From: Chondrus crispus
Taxonomy: Eukaryota; Rhodophyta; Florideophyceae; Gigartinales; Gigartinaceae
Length of the DNA: 64,000 nucleotides
Assembly: GCF_000350225.1 (NCBI RefSeq)
Contig: NW_005178541.1
Span: 249,654-313,653, forward strand
Reading direction: 5' to 3'
Numbering within the stretch: position 1 is the stretch's first letter; the number at the start of each line of letters is the position of its first letter. A program made the translations under genes and the position numbers. Positions 55,237 to 64,000 of this stretch are shown piece after piece. The notes beneath the pieces are model-generated. The model was not told where the DNA came from. It was given only the letters and a program-made list of their open reading frames with translations, and made no database searches.

Positions 55237-58200
55237 TCACCTTCGAGACGCTACCAAAGTCCTATTCACGCCGTCTGATCCTATTTGGTCCTTGTTTAAA
55301 AGCATACTAGCAGCACGCTGGGGATCTATAAACACTATATGCCTCCCGCTTCCTCGGTTGGGGCGGTGCTCTAGCTGTCCAATCGAGTGCAGTATAACTG
55401 AGACGTCTTCAACGGTTGTGTTCCTGAAAGCGACATCCACTGTCCTTGTTTTGAAGACCTGTTGATACTGATTGATAAACAAAGCGCTTGCCCAGGCAGC
55501 CAGAATGAGGTCTTTCGTGACAGAGCTTCCATTCACTGGAAAGGTGTAGCGAAGGAACTTCAGTACTTTTCCATAATATACATCACGGAGGTGCCCGTGT
55601 TCTGTAGAGAACTCTGCCGTGATGTACCAATTTGACCGAGTCATTTCACGGCGATGCCGTCTTGCATTGCTCGCGCCAATGATCTGCCAACCATCACCAA
55701 CCGGCAGGGAGACTCGGCCGTAACACCATATCCCATCCTCCTGGACCGCCGCGCTCGCTTCCGACTCAACGATGCCTTCCGCTCTGGATATGAAAGCAGC
55801 GAGGAGCTTTCGAGTCCCTATTCTTGCGTGATTCTTGCGTGATATGCATCGTTGAGTGATTCTCGATCGCGCGGGAAGAGCAGCTTCAAATCACTCACTT
55901 CAGTCGCATCATCCCTAGCTTCCCCGCCAGCACCTCGGTCATTCTTTGAAAAGAAATGGTTCCTAAAATATATCTTGACACGCTCGGTCATTTTGGCTGT
56001 TTCATTCATTGACTCTGCCGCCAAGATCCTGGCGTGCAGTAAATGCTTGATAAAGCCAATGAAGCGCTCCATCCAAAATTGACTATAGTTAACCAGGGGT
56101 CCACATTGCTCAACCATCCAACCGAGATGGACAACGTCGTGAACTGTTGATTTACAGACCCCCACTCTCCTCACGTCACCTCGGTAGTACAGAGATTCGA
56201 ACCCGCAAACAAAGTCTATTCCAAGCTGCTTCATTTCGTCCACTTGCTTTTGCGACATGGCGGGTCTGCGAGACAATTCGACCAGTTGAGAAAGAAGGTA
56301 CAGATTCCGGAGATACGGCTGGGGCAGAATGCCATCAAAAACTATTATGGCAAAGTTCGATCAGAACTCGATGCACTCCGAGGCCTTCCAATTTGAGTAG
56401 TGCGCGGTATTACGGGGTATATCAGGGAAAGCAGACTGGGCAGTACCTTTCCGGATCGCATTCATCTCCTCATCTACTTGCCGCCACTGTGAAAGGCTGA
56501 GTATAAATCGATCATCGCTACGATAGGCTTCTTTCAGATGAATGCATTTAGTCTTGAAAATGTCCATCATGTCTGTGCAGATGTTCATCCAGGTGTGCAT
56601 TATGTCAAGAGGGAAAGAGGTGTAAGGATATACAGAATGTATGGAAAGCGGTACAGTTCTCCATTTTATCCCTGTTCGTTTTCGGATTCGTTCCCGTTCG
56701 GCATTGGAGATGTATGGGTCTTCCAGCTGAGAAAGTGTCAGCGCGGTGCCCTCCGCCGCGCGATAATTGGGTCTTCGGGGATCCCACAATATCCTGAACT
56801 CCGTAGGTGCTCTTGAGCCTTCCTTAGGAATTCTGAAACCAGTAGGGTCGTCTTCTGGAGGAACGAGAACTGTGCATTGGGTACGGTAGTACATGTGGTT
56901 GTGAAAAAAGGACTCCACACGCCGGCGAAGACACAAAATCTGCAGGGGCATCTTCCATTGTATCCGACTAATCCGGCTTGCTTGTTGACAGCAAGCTTGT
57001 CACCGGTTTGATGGATGACGTGAACGCGAACCTTTCGCTCAACACCATCATGGAAGTAGATGCTCGTGCCGCCACATTTGTTGATTTTCCGTATTTCCTG
57101 ATCCAAACGTGTAAACCATGTGTCTATGAATTCAGACTCCTTTGGGCCTTTCACGAAGCCGAGCGGAATGATGTTCTTGATGAGGTAGCGCATGCTCGGA
57201 TCCAGATTATAGTTCAGGGCGGCAATGGGCCAGCAGTCATATCTGTGGTTCTCAAACGTTTGGAACCCATCCGTACTTGGTGCGATGAACACGTCGTACT
57301 TCACAGCATCATACCCAACGCATTCCTCTACAATCCGGTGATATAATTTGCCATCAAAAAAGTCTTCATACTATCGTTCACGGGATTGACCACCCTCCGC
57401 TGCTACTCGCCGGACTAACTTCTCTTGGTGATATGAGAACACTTGTTTGCAGGCCTTTTCATCGGCCGCCCACGCTTCAATCCTTTCGAGGAGCGGGAGG
57501 TACTCAAAAATAACAATATCTTGAGCAGTGTCCTGTTCGACATATGACACACAACGCAGCTCTGGATTCCGAAGAGCCCCCGCGACAGATTTAAGGAGCA
57601 TGTGACGTCTACAGGCAAGGTAATTGATTGTTGAGAAGTTTGTATACTTCTCAAAGTTTCGCCGCAGCTGGCGTGCCATGACGGGGGCTTTCAGTTCCGT
57701 AAGAATTGAGTCTTGTGCTCCAAGTGTCAGACCGTGGTCGAGGAAGATCTTGATCCACGCACGATTTCGCGTGACCCAATCATCGAATCGATCCGCGGCG
57801 CTGGCTTGTGTACCTCCCCTTTCCAATTGCTTTGAATCGGATGCTGCATGTCCACCTTCGGGGAATTCCGAAGTTTCAGAACTGTCGATTGTTCCGCTGC
57901 TTTGAACAAGCAAATCACCGACTGAAACTACATCACGATTTGGTAAGGTAACAATACCAGGTTCATAAGTGTATGCATCCTGTGGCTGATAGGCAGGCTC
58001 AATATCCTCATGATGTGATTGAGAGTCAATCAATGCGGGACCATACTGTACGGGTATGTCACAACTGTTTTCCTTTCCAAACTTGCTCGATAAGACTACT
58101 CCCATTGCTTGTACGAGAGTCTAATATCTCATTACCAATTGAACCGATAAATACACCTGCGCTGCCATTCAGCTCCTCAAGTTCCGCTCCATCCCCGTGC

Positions 58201-58667
58201 GGAGTATCTGGAATGACACCAACTAACTCGGTCACATCCACTACACTGATGCTCTGAACAACGTCCGCTTCATCTTCGGTTCCCGGCATTGAATGTGCAC
58301 TGACATCGTCGCTCGCAAAGCCGTATGGCGCACTTCCATGCCCACCTTCACCCGCAATGTCGACTTCGAGCTGAACCAGGTTTTGGGAAGCGGAGTTATG
58401 GGTTTTTGAAACTCCATTTGACCTATGTCCTTGTGTGGAGGATGCCTGGGTCTCACCAGAAGAAAGGAGGGCTCGAAATTGTTCCTCTTCGCGTTCGGCA
58501 GAATGTATTGGACCGTTCCCTAACTCTGTTAAACCATCCTGCCTCCTTTGCGCATTTGCAATTCGTCTGTGTCTTCTCATTGTGCTTCGTGCAACTGGCT
58601 TTCCTACATGGCTGCATTTGCAGCGATATGCTGATAGACAGATGAACTTGTGTTCCGAAAGATTCAT
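55237..58667 (-). pseudogene. CACTA (EnSpm) Tnp2-type transposase, broken
   Basis: Read from 58667: a Cys/His N-terminus (CKCSHVG..MRRHRR), an acidic spacer, then from 58105 a helical region ending at an in-frame TAG (57371-57373). The same frame continues into the Tnp2 core: DVFIAPSTDGFQTFENHRYDC, WPIAALNYNLDPSMRY, LGFVKGPKESEF, HQTGDKLAVNK and the zinc pair CPCRFC. A frameshift near 56925 continues to FPLDIMHTWMNI. A stop at 56361 and a further frame give the DUF4218-like block (CGPLVNYSQFWMERFIGFIKHL) and a final piece (STEHGHLRDVYYGKVLKFLRY). Family assignment is good. This copy is inactive. Terminal CACTA repeats were not located. Confidence 0.8.
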
Positions 58668-59360
58668 TTTGTATATCGGGAAGGGAGTTAGATAGATAAA
58701 CGTCTTAGATAGTTGCGGAGACTTAGATCATGGTAGTGAAAACATACAGTTGCCGGTGCCACATCTCTGAACTCAGAAGAAACCTAGAGATGCGCAACGT
58801 GGCTTCATCCTGCGTGGTACGATGTGAGAACGAGTCGAAGAGGGCTTTGGTCAGTCCACGATGTACACGAATCGAAAGGAACGATGAAACGAAGGATAGA
58901 GAGAGAGCACCCGTGCTTCTCACATCGCACATCCTTTCGCTTCGGATCTGAGAGCGCGGTTGCTGCATGAATACACCGGATTACTGAAAAGCTGACCACA
59001 AGTCCACGTTTCACTTCTCTTTCACATCAACCTTGTTTCCTCATCCACACGGCATAACTCTACATTTTCTACTCCACCGTCCATCCGCGATAGCTCCACC
59101 CCCTCTACACGCCACTTCGAACTCCTCTGCCGCCCGTGAAGCATCCTTACATCCACGTATTCCATAACGGAACCAAATCAGGAATTACTGCCCATGCCAC
59201 TTGAAACCGTACGGCGAAAACTAGGAGAGCTCCGTCCAAAGCTGACTCCCACCGGACTTTTTCCTAATGATCTCACTGTAGTGCGACCCCACCCATTCCA
59301 GAACAGATCGCGAAACGAACAAACACAAAAAAGGATAAACGAAACCCGTCGTCAGCCAAA

Positions 59361-60749
59361 GGGAAAGACACGAACTCATATTTCAACTTACTTCGGGAAG
59401 TCGGAAACTTTGTTCGCGATCACAATCAGAAGCATGCGAACGACCCTAATATGCAATACAGGTGGTATAGAACCGACGTGGAAGATAAGAACAGGGCGGA
59501 AACTCTCATGCGCATTGTTGCGGATCTCGCGCCATCCGTCATAGGTTCACTGTACGGAATGAAGGCATATGACATGCTCAGAAGAGAAAAGCCAGAGCAT
59601 ATAGAGCTGTTGGTTTTGATGACTGCCCTAGATGAGAATTTTGATCCGTTGACACAGGGAGTGCGGATATTTCCAACTCGCAAGATGGTGGCTGCAAAGC
59701 TATATTCGAAACGCAAGGTACAGAGGGCAGCCGAAGAACGAGAGAGAAAAAGAAACCTTCAAGCTGTGGGCACATCTGGAAGTGGGGAAGTCGCTCTAAA
59801 CGCATCGGAACAAGAGATAAAAGTCAGCTTACCTCGATACAGCATGGAAGATGTGCCGTCAGGCGTAGTAGTGCCAGACATCTCACCCGATGTGGAACCT
59901 ATTCCACCCGTTTCCGCTGCTGTGATGAGCAGTGCCATCACTGCGGCAGAGAGGCACTCTGGATCTGTTTGCTTTCAAGGCATTCGGACAATGATTCCGG
60001 ACGGCTCATAGAGCAATAGTCTTATCGAGAATGGAAGCGATTCTAGAAATACCCACGAACAGAATATTGATGAGGTTACAAGCGCCCGGACACGGCCATC
60101 GAAGAACAATAGTACTCCACCGTCCCGCGGGAGCAGTACGGATGTCGTCAACTCGCGACCGATCGGATCATCTTCCCTGAAAGCTCCGCTGCTAAAAGAC
60201 AGTGGGGCGCCTCCAAGAGCTAGAAAGAAAATTACCTTTTCGCAGAGACTTTCCATTCCGCGTCAATCCGGAAAGAAGGCATGTAGGGTGAGAGTTAACC
60301 CGCTGGCGCGCGGGCGAAGAAAGGATAAGGAGGAAACAAAGACTAGAGGTCAGCGACCGTGTCGGAGTGGATCCAAACAAGTCCAAGGGAATGAGGGGAA
60401 CCAACGCGATGAGTTGCTTGCTCGTCTCAAAAACGCATTAGATGCACATGATGATGTTATGGTCGCAGGAGCCGTTGAAAACCTAGCGGAGAGAGCTCCG
60501 GAACATAACAGCGGTCGGGCATCAAGCGTCTCTGCGAGCAATGGCAAAATGCTTGCCGATTTCCAAGCCTGGCTGGAAAGCCGCGATGCAGCTCCCGAGC
60601 CGACACAAGCGAAGGGAAGCGGGGCACAGAAAAGGGGCAACAACAATCGTGTCACCAGGGGAAAACGTAGGCGTGCTGACATGTATTCGGGCGATGAGAT
60701 CGACAATGAGATCGACAATGAGAGTTTCTCGGACGAAGAAAGTTCGTAG
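59361..60749 (+). pseudogene. Divergent partner gene of the CACTA element
   Basis: Starts about 700 bp from the transposase and runs the other way. The frame (YFNLLREVGNFVRDHNQK, WYRTDVEDKNRAETLMRIV, MLRREKPEHIELLVLMTAL) is helical and polar. A TAG at 60009-60011 interrupts it, and it continues in frame through an Arg/Ser-rich middle to a basic-then-acidic end (RGKRRRADMYSGDEIDNE). No upstream ATG is in this frame; the ATG at 59194 is in another frame, so a frameshift lies near 59350. By position it may be the element's second, DNA-binding product, but no domain is recognised. Confidence 0.45.
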
Positions 60750-60867
60750 TTGGTAGAGCATCTCAGTCTCTATGGATAGCTCGCATGTTGCATGTGAAAT
60801 CCATATGATAGTTAGATACTAAGCACGAAACTTATTGACTGTGTTCTTGATGCGTAAAACTTCCTGA

Positions 60868-61092
60868 TTGTATTCTAAACGAACCCGAACGACTTTGGTG
60901 AAGAAAGTTATTCGACAGGTCACTATTTCATTCACAAGAACGTCAAATCCCAAAATAAAGATCCAAAGCCTCGAGAGATGGAAAACATTTCGAAGAGGAA
61001 GCGGACGGCCAGATCCAAGGGGTCGCGAAAGCGCAAAAAGCGTTGAGTTGTATTCAAGCGATGAGTTCGGAACCTGCACTGGCGAAGAGTGA
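60868..61092 (+). pseudogene. Second copy of the partner-gene C-terminus
   Basis: A short piece encoding a basic run and then VELYSSDEFGTCTGEE, resembling the RADMYSGDEID end of the gene just upstream. Probably a relic of a related element. Confidence 0.3.
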
Positions 61093-61308
61093 GCGCATTA
61101 AGTGAATGAAATGTTCCTCAAACATACAGAGTGATTGAGCAATGAAAAAGAGCCGTGGAGCCGTAGAGTTAGAGACAAAACGGAATGTAAACGTTAGCAA
61201 GTATACTTCGAAGTGATTTTGCGGTGGTGGTGCGGCGGGGGGGGGCCTGGGCGGATGGCGGGGGGGTGAACGGGGAGTACTTAACGGGGCGTGCAGGACG
61301 CCGATGTG

Positions 61309-61800
61309 CTAGAAGACCTCGCGCGCCGAGTGGACGCGGAAGGGGTAGACGTGGTGCGAGTTGTCGACCAAGTCGGGCGGGGCGGGGACGTAGGCGACGA
61401 GCGGGTCGCGCACGAGGGCGACACAGAGGGCGTGCGCCGCGGCGCGGTCGCGCGCAAAGGCGGCGCGCATGTAGTGGCAACATCTCCAAAAGTGGTTGTA
61501 GTGGCACTGAGCCACTTTTGGAGATGTTGCCACTACAGCGCACCAGGCACGACACGGCGTCCGACGCGACAAAGGTGCGGGCGGCGTGCTGCGGGGACAT
61601 GGGCACGGCCAGAAACAGGGTCTGCGCGGCAGTGGCGTACGGCGCCGCGGACGCTGGGGCGGGAAGTTGGCGGGAGGATGGGAGGTGGCTGTGGAGAGGG
61701 GGGTAGATGAAGTCGAGGAGCGTGACGGAGAGGTTGGAGAGAAGGAGGTGGATGGAAAGGAGGAGGCCGAGAAGGCCGAAGAGGACGCTGATATGCCTCT
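61309..61800 (-). pseudogene. Membrane-protein gene fragment interrupted by a hairpin
   Basis: Before the hairpin the minus frame reads a hydrophobic double segment (VLFGLLGLLLSIHLLLSNL, then LLDFIYPPLHS) and AAQTLFLAVPMSPQHAARTF..SCLVRC. After it, in a frame offset by one, it reads YMRAAFARDRAAAHALCVAL and PPDLVDNSHHVYPFRVHS to a stop at 61309. Sequence quality on both sides looks like one GC-rich host protein with membrane helices. The frame offset is what an insertion of length 3n+1 would cause. The family is not recognised and no start codon is assigned. Confidence 0.45.
61470..61537. repeat. Perfect 26-bp inverted repeat inside a coding fragment
   Basis: Arms 61470-61495 and 61512-61537 are exactly complementary, with a 16-base loop that repeats GTAGTGGCA from the arm. 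The ends read TGTA...TACA. Confidence 0.88.
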
Positions 61801-62064
61801 CTTTTTCCCCACTCTACCCGCCCGTCTGCGACACATGCCTCTCTCTTGGAATTATGCTTTGCGTTTCGTGAAGATGATTTCAGATGGCTGGGATAAGGCG
61901 AAGGGTAGTGCGCTGCACTGCATGCTAATTTTTGTTTTAAAACGGCTTACAGTGGAGGGCGAAAATGCACCAGGGGTTAAAATCCCCTGGCAGTATAGTG
62001 GAAGAAAATTTGCCAATTCTCCTCCGGCATGCACACCATACAGTTACCCCCTTGACCGCGACAT

Positions 62065-62150
62065 TCCGGGACCGGGCTCGAACTCACGCTTGGGAACGTA
62101 CCAGCCGGCCATTTTGACAACTCTACCGTTCTGCCAGCTCAGCTACAGCC
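62065..62150 (-). ncRNA. tRNA-like sequence with Pol III A and B boxes
   Basis: On the minus strand TAGCTGAGCTGG (62134-62145) fits a tRNA A box and AGTTCGAGCC (62075-62084) a B box, at tRNA-like spacing. The T-stem next to the B box does not pair well and no clean acceptor stem was found. A decayed tRNA or the head of a SINE is more likely than a working tRNA. Confidence 0.4.
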
Positions 62151-62261
62151 AACAGTCTTGCTTCATCGTCATCCGCGATAAGACGGGCATTTCGAGAGGT
62201 ATTTATATGGCTCGCACACTACGCGTGGCTGTATCTCATACCATTCTCTGACCATGCCGCC

Positions 62262-62864
62262 ATGTGCAAGCACGGCTTCGGTACTGTGCATCGTCACAAC
62301 ACGGTGCGGAACACTCTGGCACGACATGCTTTCCGCGCCGCAGGATTGAGTTGTGATATGGAAGTCCCTTTTCTCATCCCTGTCGCGGCTCACCGCCCCG
62401 CCGATCTCCTCGTTCAGTCGGCTCCGCCTCCTGCGGGAGCTCTGCCAGACCGTTCTATGGCTTACGATGTCACTGTCCGCAGCCCCTACCGCGTGGGGGC
62501 CCTCATCCCGGCTGCTCGCGGTATAGCCGACGCCGCCGAAGTGGCGGATGCTGACAAGCTAAGCACGCACGCTTGCATCATCCGCTCCGCTCTACATCTT
62601 CAAGCCGACGCCTGGCCCCCTCTTCTGGACTGGCACTTTGTGCTTCTTGTGTTCGACACGCTGGGCGCTCCCAGCGCCCGCTCTACATCTGTCCTCGAGT
62701 CCCTCTCCCATCAAATTGCCATCCGCACCGGTACCACCTTTGGTACTGCAAAGTCTCGTCTCTCTCAGCGTCTTAGTTATGCCATATGGTCAAGCGTTGC
62801 CTCAGCCACCCTCGCCCGCATGCCTTATCATGGCGCGGCCTCATCTTGTCCCGCCCAAGTGTGA
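62262..62864 (+). pseudogene. C-terminal part of a non-LTR retrotransposon polyprotein
   Basis: The frame shows the tail typical of algal LINE-like polyproteins downstream of reverse transcriptase: KHGFGTVHRHNTVRNTL, AAGLSCDMEVPFL, RPADLLV, AYDVTVRSPYR, then KLSTHACIIRSA and VLLVFDTLGA. The two D positions (RPAD and AYDV) followed by a downstream K suggest a PD-(D/E)XK-like nuclease. No reverse transcriptase lies upstream, so this is a 5'-truncated copy, as LINE insertions commonly are. It ends at 62864, and an AATAAA (62926-62931) follows. Confidence 0.6.
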
Positions 62865-63739
62865 GTCCTTGAAGCCTGCCCTATGATATGGCATCGGCCC
62901 CCCTTGATTAGTGAAAATAAAACACACCATTCTCACTGGGGACGTAGATAGCGCGTCCTAGGTATTAGTCACCCCCTTTCATTCCTGCCCCCAAGCTGCT
63001 GCGCCCGCACTCACGTTGAGGTGGCGACCGACGAGCCAGTCAGCGCAGCTGCCTCCCTTATTCCAGTAAAAACAGAAATCATTTCATTCTACAGGGCACC
63101 ATTCCCCTCTCACAACCACAACTACGAGGCACTCATCTGATCCTTTTCCGCTAGCTCCGCTGCTTCCTTCTCTTCACCACTATTCTCTGCGATCCCCGTT
63201 CCCGATGTCTTGGCCTCAGGGCCAGTCCTAACAGGCGCTTTTCTTTTCTTTTGTTTTCCTTCAACCAGTTGCGGTCACGCTATTGGCCGGATCATTTCAT
63301 TAAATTAATCGCACGCCACAACGAATGCTACACAGAACCACTGTAATGCTTGGTAATTCTGCGAACTGGTCGAAATCCATTGGCTAAAGGAAGTACCAAT
63401 CCACACCCAGTCCATATGCACACTACTAAAATTCCATGGACTCGATGCGGTGCAGTGGCACTTGCAGTACAATGAAAGGGTGGAATTAAATCCAAATACG
63501 AGCACATGCAGATCAAAACATTAGTTCTCTCAACATTACAAACCAGACACAGTACCTTCTCCCGCCATTTTATGTGCACAACTCGGCCCTCCCCCGCCTC
63601 GACGCCCACGTGAAATTTGCGACAGTCGTTTGCTAGCATTTTACACTCTGTTTAGGAAACGGAGCACCATCGGACGGCAGAAGGGTACCCAAAGTTCAGC
63701 ACCCAGAGTTCAGCTTTTTGAAATCCAATGCCTCCTTGG

Positions 63740-63796
63740 CATCGATCATGAAATGGAGAGAAGCCGGGGAGGCTGCTCTCTAGTTCATGATCGATG
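63740..63796. repeat. 13-bp inverted repeat with inner stem
   Basis: CATCGATCATGAA (63740-63752) pairs with TTCATGATCGATG (63784-63796). Inside it GAGAG and CTCTC continue the stem imperfectly. Confidence 0.75.
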
Positions 63797-63859
63797 ATGA
63801 AGTGGCTTCGCCGAAATCCCTTTCCTGTGAACCACCCCGCCCTCGCTCCCTCCCCCCCG

Positions 63860-63960
63860 CCACCAACCCCCCTTCCCCCCCAAATAAGACCACGTCCCCT
63901 CCTCCCCGCCACCCCCCCTTCCCCCCCAAAATCCCCACGTCCCCTCCTCCTCGCCACCCC
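63860..63960. repeat. C-rich minisatellite, two units
   Basis: Two imperfect copies of a roughly 44-bp unit containing CCACGTCCCCTCCTCC and a run of seven or more C. Confidence 0.7.
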
Positions 63961-64000
63961 TACCTCGCGCCCGCCCACCACGCCCCATCACCATCTTCCT

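Larger units (their letters stand above)
62865..64000. other. Gene-free stretch
   Basis: No gene recognised. A hairpin at 63740-63796 and a C-rich two-copy repeat at about 63860-63960 are the only structures. Confidence 0.4.

Noticed and set aside
61224-61710. Plus-strand Arg/Gly-rich ORFs
   Set aside because: Shadows of the GC-rich minus-strand fragment; composition typical of antisense GC-rich DNA.
62065-62150. Functional tRNA gene
   Set aside because: A and B boxes are present but the T-stem and acceptor stem do not pair.

Overview
The window is eukaryotic nuclear DNA in which most recognisable coding sequence is transposable-element protein. Single-copy genes are few, intron-poor and scattered. 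Several promoters carry a recognisable TATA box. The element mix (Ty3/gypsy and Ty1/copia LTR retrotransposons, PIF/Harbinger, CACTA), the compact genes, the Sel1-repeat protein and a bacterial-type RsmG methyltransferase suggest a red alga, most likely a florideophyte such as Chondrus. That assignment is inference from gene content, not from a database match.

Layout. 0-3.5 kb: broken PIF/Harbinger transposase and convergent Myb-like partner. 4.7-6.5 kb: degenerate SAP-like ORF. 6.5-9.3 kb: broken membrane-protein gene and broken HARBI1-type transposase. 10.3-12.5 kb: peroxiredoxin fragment and a secreted Cys/Thr-rich protein gene. 13.4-20.4 kb: complete Ty1/copia element. 21-22 kb: aerolysin-like gene with TATA box. 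23.0-30.0 kb and 30.9-37.6 kb: two related Ty3/gypsy elements (A and B), each with apparently identical LTRs and a perfect 5-bp target duplication. 38-39 kb: RsmG gene. 39.6-46.6 kb: a Sel1-repeat gene split by a MITE and by a third, chromodomain-bearing gypsy element (C). 47-50.5 kb: remnant chromodomain gypsy pol (D). 53.7-55.2 kb: unrecognised small genes. 55.2-61 kb: broken CACTA transposase with a divergent partner gene. 61-64 kb: membrane-protein fragment, tRNA-like sequence and non-LTR retrotransposon tail.

The strongest novelty is in gypsy elements A and B. Between pol and the 3' LTR, each carries a gene on the opposite strand. Its protein starts with a close copy of the histone H3 N-terminal tail (about 28 residues), with no histone fold after it. 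A conserved body of roughly 330 residues follows, with a Cys-His-Asp pattern suggestive of a papain-like fold. Gypsy elements C and D instead carry a chromodomain, a known reader of H3 tails. The locus therefore shows both an H3-tail reader and an H3-tail mimic on retrotransposons.

A second theme is very short, near-perfect hairpins of unrelated sequence. One is a 67-bp double palindrome inside the Harbinger transposase; skipping it restores the reading frame exactly. A third is the Sel1 gene, where removing the two insertions arithmetically restores one open frame.
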